NCBI GenBank assembly: GCA_903835275.1
Contig: CAILMK010000204.1
Location: 1 to 8,273, forward strand
Reading direction: 5' to 3'
Length of the DNA: 8,273 nucleotides
Source of the DNA: an uncultured bacterium
GTDB taxonomy: Bacteria; Bacteroidota; Bacteroidia; CAILMK01
Part shown: in pieces, positions 6,160 to 8,273 of the stretch
Position numbering within the stretch: the stretch's first letter is position 1
How the letters are laid out: each line of letters opens with the position of its first letter
Notes under the pieces: model-generated
Databases searched by the model: none
Told to the model about the DNA's origin: nothing
Seen by the model: only the letters and a program-made list of their open reading frames with translations
Program-made: the position numbers and the translations under genes

Positions 6160-7125
6160 ATGACTCAATACAATTCCGACGTAGAAGCCATTGACGCGCT
6201 CTCTAAAAAATATAACGAACTGCTCCGTGAGATCCAAAAGGTAATCATCGGGCAGGATGAAATTGTCAACAAGGTGCTTATTTCTATTTTCAGTCGCGGG
6301 CATTGCCTGCTTATTGGCGTACCCGGACTTGCAAAAACCTTGCTTGTGCAAACCATTGCTTCTGCACTGGATTTGAAATTTAACCGTATACAGTTCACTC
6401 CGGATTTGATGCCTTCGGATATTACCGGATCAGAAATACTGGATGAGAAAAAGGAATTCCGTTTTTTACGCGGACCTGTTTTCGCGAATGTGATCCTTGC
6501 AGATGAAATAAACCGTACTCCTCCTAAAACACAGGCAGCCCTCCTGGAAGCCATGCAGGAAAAAAGCGTTACCGTTGGCGGTACCCTGCACCGTTTAGAA
6601 GAACCTTTCTTTGTACTTGCTACGCAGAATCCCATAGAGCAGGAAGGAACCTATCCCCTGCCGGAAGCACAGCTTGACCGCTTTATGATGAATGTGGTTT
6701 TGGATTATCCGAAATACGAAGATGAATTAAAGATCGTAAAAAGCACTACATCTGATGCAAATCCGCAGGTAAATAAAATGCTTTCCGCTGACGAGATCAT
6801 TTATTTCCAACACCTCGTTCGTAAGGTTCCTGTAGCGGATAACGTATTGGAATACGCCGTGAAACTTGCCACCAAAACACGCCCTGCCTCTGATATGGCT
6901 CCGCAAATTATCAAGGATTATATTGAATGGGGTGCAGGTCCGCGCGCATCACAATTCCTGACCGTAGGAGCAAAATGCCACGCAGCACTCCGCGGAAAAT
7001 ATTCTCCGGACATCGAGGATGTACAAGCCATCGCCGCTTCTGTATTGCGCCACCGCATGGTGAAAAACTACAAGGCCGAAGCAGATGGAGTAAGTTTGGA
7101 TGATATCATCAAGAAGCTACTTTAG
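6160..7125 (+). CDS. moxR: MoxR-family AAA+ ATPase (321 aa)
   Basis: This is a cytoplasmic ATPase thought to remodel or mature partner proteins. Visible motifs are Walker A GVPGLAKT (53-60), Walker B VILADEIN (111-118), the sensor-1 ATQNP (154-158), the EGTYPLPEAQLDRF stretch (162-175) and the sensor-2 GPRAS (260-264). The length of 321 is normal for the MoxR branch, and all catalytic residues are present. The gene begins 17 bases after the SurA-like stop with an A-rich leader and ends before a strong terminator, so it is the last gene of the chaperone operon. MoxR genes are commonly followed by DUF58 and VWA-domain genes; none follows here, and the next genes run on the other strand. The position suggests a link to envelope protein handling. 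That link is inference, because MoxR acts in the cytoplasm and the chaperones in the periplasm. Confidence 0.95.
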   Translation: MTQYNSDVEAIDALSKKYNELLREIQKVIIGQDEIVNKVLISIFSRGHCLLIGVPGLAKTLLVQTIASALDLKFNRIQFTPDLMPSDITGSEILDEKKEFRFLRGPVFANVILADEINRTPPKTQAALLEAMQEKSVTVGGTLHRLEEPFFVLATQNPIEQEGTYPLPEAQLDRFMMNVVLDYPKYEDELKIVKSTTSDANPQVNKMLSADEIIYFQHLVRKVPVADNVLEYAVKLATKTRPASDMAPQIIKDYIEWGAGPRASQFLTVGAKCHAALRGKYSPDIEDVQAIAASVLRHRMVKNYKAEADGVSLDDIIKKLL

Positions 7126-7148
7126 GAAATCTGAAATTCTAATATCTA

Positions 7149-7162
7149 TCCGCCGCGGCGGA
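7149..7162. repeat. Perfect 14-bp GC-rich palindrome
   Basis: TCCGCCGCGGCGGA reads identically on both strands and stands between the MoxR stop codon and the terminator. With no spacer between its arms it is more like a protein-binding or restriction-type dyad than an RNA hairpin. It could also be one more member of the local palindrome family. Confidence 0.55.
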
Positions 7163-7168
7163 CTAAAC

Positions 7169-7206
7169 AAACAAGAAAGGCTGCAATTATGCAGCCTTTC
7201 TTGTTT
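7169..7206 (+). terminator. Strong terminator of the chaperone-moxR operon
   Basis: A perfect 17-bp stem (7169-7185 with 7190-7206) encloses an ATTA loop. The stem includes AAAGGCTGCA and TGCAGCCTTT. The right arm ends in TTGTTTTTG, a usable U-tract, and the left flank is A-rich, so the structure may work on both strands. It lies 44 bases after the moxR stop codon. Confidence 0.85.
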
Positions 7207-7223
7207 TTGCTCGCTTGTTCGCG

Positions 7224-7459
7224 CCAAGTGTTCCGCAGGATCACTTGGTGTGTACAGAATCAGGCGGTCTCTGACCGCTAAGCCGTAAGGCTTGCCCATC
7301 TTGTTGGCCTACCCAAGTGATTAATAATCCTTCGGATTATAGCGGTCGGAGACCGCCTGATTGTTAACACACCGGAGCGCTTTGCTAACTCCGGCGCGAG
7401 CGGGGGCTGCCTGTCCCGAATATTTGGGAGTCTTTGACCGCTAAGCCGTAAGGCTCGCG
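7224..7459. repeat. Array of REP-like palindromes in a convergent intergenic region
   Basis: Several hairpins are packed into about 235 bases. They are CCAAGTG/CACTTGG (7224-7248), GCGGTC-TCT-GACCGC (7264-7278), AAGCC-GTAA-GGCTT (7280-7293), ATAATCC-TTC-GGATTAT (7324-7340), GCGGTC-GGA-GACCGC (7342-7356) and CCGGAG/CTCCGG (7372-7394). A weaker TCCCGAA/TTTGGGA pair follows near 7413-7428. Bases 7261-7280 recur inverted at 7340-7359 with one mismatch. Bases 7267-7295 recur directly at 7430-7458 with two mismatches in 29. The array lies between the plus-strand operon end and the minus-strand lipoprotein gene, the setting where REP/BIME elements are common. No transposase lies nearby. Confidence 0.75.
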
Positions 7460-7476
7460 TGATAAATGGACTTTGT

Positions 7477-7689
7477 TTACTTACAAAAATGGCATACATG
7501 CTTCCCTTCTTTCAAAGCCTCTTCTTGGGATTCAGTAACCACTTTATGATTACATTTTTTCAATGCAAAACAAGTTTGTTTAACATGAAAAGTAGTTGAA
7601 CTTCCATTTTCACAGATATAAACTTTATCAGAACTGGAATTGCACGAAAGAAAAAGAAAAAGAGCAAAACCCAGAATAACACGTTTCAT
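7477..7689 (-). CDS. Small cysteine-rich lipoprotein (70 aa)
   Basis: The N-terminus MKRVILGFALFLFLSC is a lipoprotein signal with Cys16 as the modified residue, so the mature product has about 55 residues and should be tethered in the cell envelope. The mature part carries five further cysteines (26, 40, 46, 66 and 69) and a histidine (35). Their layout is YICENG, FHVKQTCFAL, KKCN and CHFC, separated by an EEALKEGKHV helix. A pattern of the form YxCxxG...FH....C..L......A...G...C..C is one I recall from small Bacteroidota and phage-encoded proteins; it recalls a treble-clef or Ada-type zinc site. Zinc binding is inference. The gene lies 70 bases downstream of the next minus-strand gene and may be co-transcribed with it. 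The palindrome array lies just beyond its stop codon. Confidence 0.75.
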   Translation of the reverse strand: MKRVILGFALFLFLSCNSSSDKVYICENGSSTTFHVKQTCFALKKCNHKVVTESQEEALKEGKHVCHFCK

Positions 7690-7759
7690 AATTTTTGGTT
7701 TTATTCTAATTTTTACTCACTATTGAATACCAGCAGCAATGCATGTCCAGAAATAAGTA

Positions 7760-8272
7760 TTAGTTGAAAATTTTCAAAATTGCTATTCTGGGATTATCAA
7801 TTAAATACTCAACAGTGTAAACATCGCCTTCATGATATACCTGGCCATCGGTATATGGCTGGAATTTTTTCATTTTTTTACTTCCCACTTCATATTCAAA
7901 ACGAACAGTCCTACTATCAACCTGCACAATGGCACCTTGTGTTTTACACGTTCTATCTTCAGGTTTAAAAAAAGGCTGCTGGTAAATAACTGTACTTGTT
8001 GCTGGATCATTTGTATCAAACTTTACCTTGAACCGCTGACCTACTTGGACATCATCAGAATAACTAAATTCTCTCCTCTCATATCGTTTACCATTATAAT
8101 AATACTCAACAATAGCATAGCTACCTTTCAAAGAACCAGTTTGAATAACGACTCCATCGGCTACTCCCTCATGTTTATTTATCTGTTCTTCTTTTTTATG
8201 ATCTTGAAAAACACCTATCTGAGCTATTAGAAAGAAAACGCCAAATAGAACACAGCAAATACAAATAAACCA
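7760..8272 (-). CDS. Membrane-anchored protein with two similar beta-rich units (start beyond the window)
   Basis: The minus frame is open from the right edge to TAA at 7760-7762, giving 170 visible residues and no in-frame ATG, so the true start lies past 8273. A TTG at 8129-8131 would give only 123 residues and cut off the hydrophobic segment WFICICCVLFGVFFLIA (1-17), a likely transmembrane helix. Two units follow. Unit 1 (about 40-98) runs GVVIQTG, YAIVEYYYNGKRYERREF, then VQVGQRFKVKFDTNDP. Unit 2 (about 113-169) runs GAIVQVD, VRFEYEVGSKKMKKFQPY, then YHEGDVYTVEYLIDNP. The strand order and the G(Q/D)xxxVxxxxxNP ending match between them, so the protein arose by duplication of one beta module. 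It recalls DUF3592-like membrane proteins, but I cannot confirm that family. The lipoprotein gene follows on the same strand. Confidence 0.75.
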   Translation of the reverse strand, partial: WFICICCVLFGVFFLIAQIGVFQDHKKEEQINKHEGVADGVVIQTGSLKGSYAIVEYYYNGKRYERREFSYSDDVQVGQRFKVKFDTNDPATSTVIYQQPFFKPEDRTCKTQGAIVQVDSRTVRFEYEVGSKKMKKFQPYTDGQVYHEGDVYTVEYLIDNPRIAILKIFN

Positions 8273-8273
8273 G

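Noticed and set aside
6165..6635. 156-codon minus-strand frame within moxR
   Set aside because: It is antisense to a fully motif-supported AAA+ ATPase and has no recognisable domain.
7224..7459. CRISPR array
   Set aside because: The repeated units are hairpins of different sequence and irregular spacing, with both direct and inverted copies; there are no uniform spacers and no cas genes.
7278..7499. 73-codon minus-strand frame across the palindrome array
   Set aside because: It is made of repeated palindromic sequence, carries no domain, and overlaps the end of the small lipoprotein gene.
7832..8230. 132-codon plus-strand frame rich in Phe, Ile and Leu
   Set aside because: It lies antisense to the 170-residue minus-strand frame, which has a membrane segment and a clear internal duplication; the plus-strand product is a low-complexity hydrophobic shadow.

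Overview
The window looks like a chromosomal segment from a member of the Bacteroidota. Three things suggest this: A-rich leaders in place of Shine-Dalgarno sequences, TAnnTTTG-type -7 promoter elements in front of two genes, and a periplasmic parvulin gene set followed by a MoxR ATPase. I cannot place it below phylum. No rRNA, tRNA, CRISPR array, integrase or transposase gene was seen.

Left part (1-1933). A possible tail of a plus-strand gene ends at 94. A 116-residue stand-alone WYL-like protein (245-595, minus) follows. Next comes about 730 bases without a convincing gene (596-1322), holding the WYL promoter, two clusters of short hairpins and a bidirectional terminator-like hairpin. A 142-residue minus-strand protein that I do not recognise (1323-1751) is separated by 182 bases from the divergent main operon.

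Centre (1934-7125, plus). A compact four-gene operon: a 654-residue secreted PpiC-type isomerase/chaperone with two complete parvulin domains and a degenerate duplicated second half; a 283-residue lipoprotein related to the SurA/PpiC scaffold but without recognisable parvulin active-site motifs; a 449-residue SurA-like protein that overlaps it by four bases; and a MoxR AAA+ ATPase 17 bases further on. The first three should act in the periplasm on outer-membrane and secreted proteins. MoxR is a cytoplasmic remodelling ATPase, and its usual DUF58/VWA partner genes are not next to it here. The operon ends at a strong 17-bp terminator hairpin (7169-7206).

Right part (7207-8273). An array of palindromes (about 7224-7459) lies between the convergent operon and two minus-strand genes. 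It includes one direct copy and one inverted copy of the same sequence. The genes are a small cysteine-rich lipoprotein (7477-7689) and a membrane-anchored protein built of two similar beta-rich units (7760-8272), whose start lies beyond the right edge.

The most unusual material is the set of hairpin clusters in three intergenic stretches and the pattern of retained and lost parvulin active-site residues across the three chaperone genes. I found no clear evidence of a wholly new system such as a defence island or a biosynthetic cluster.
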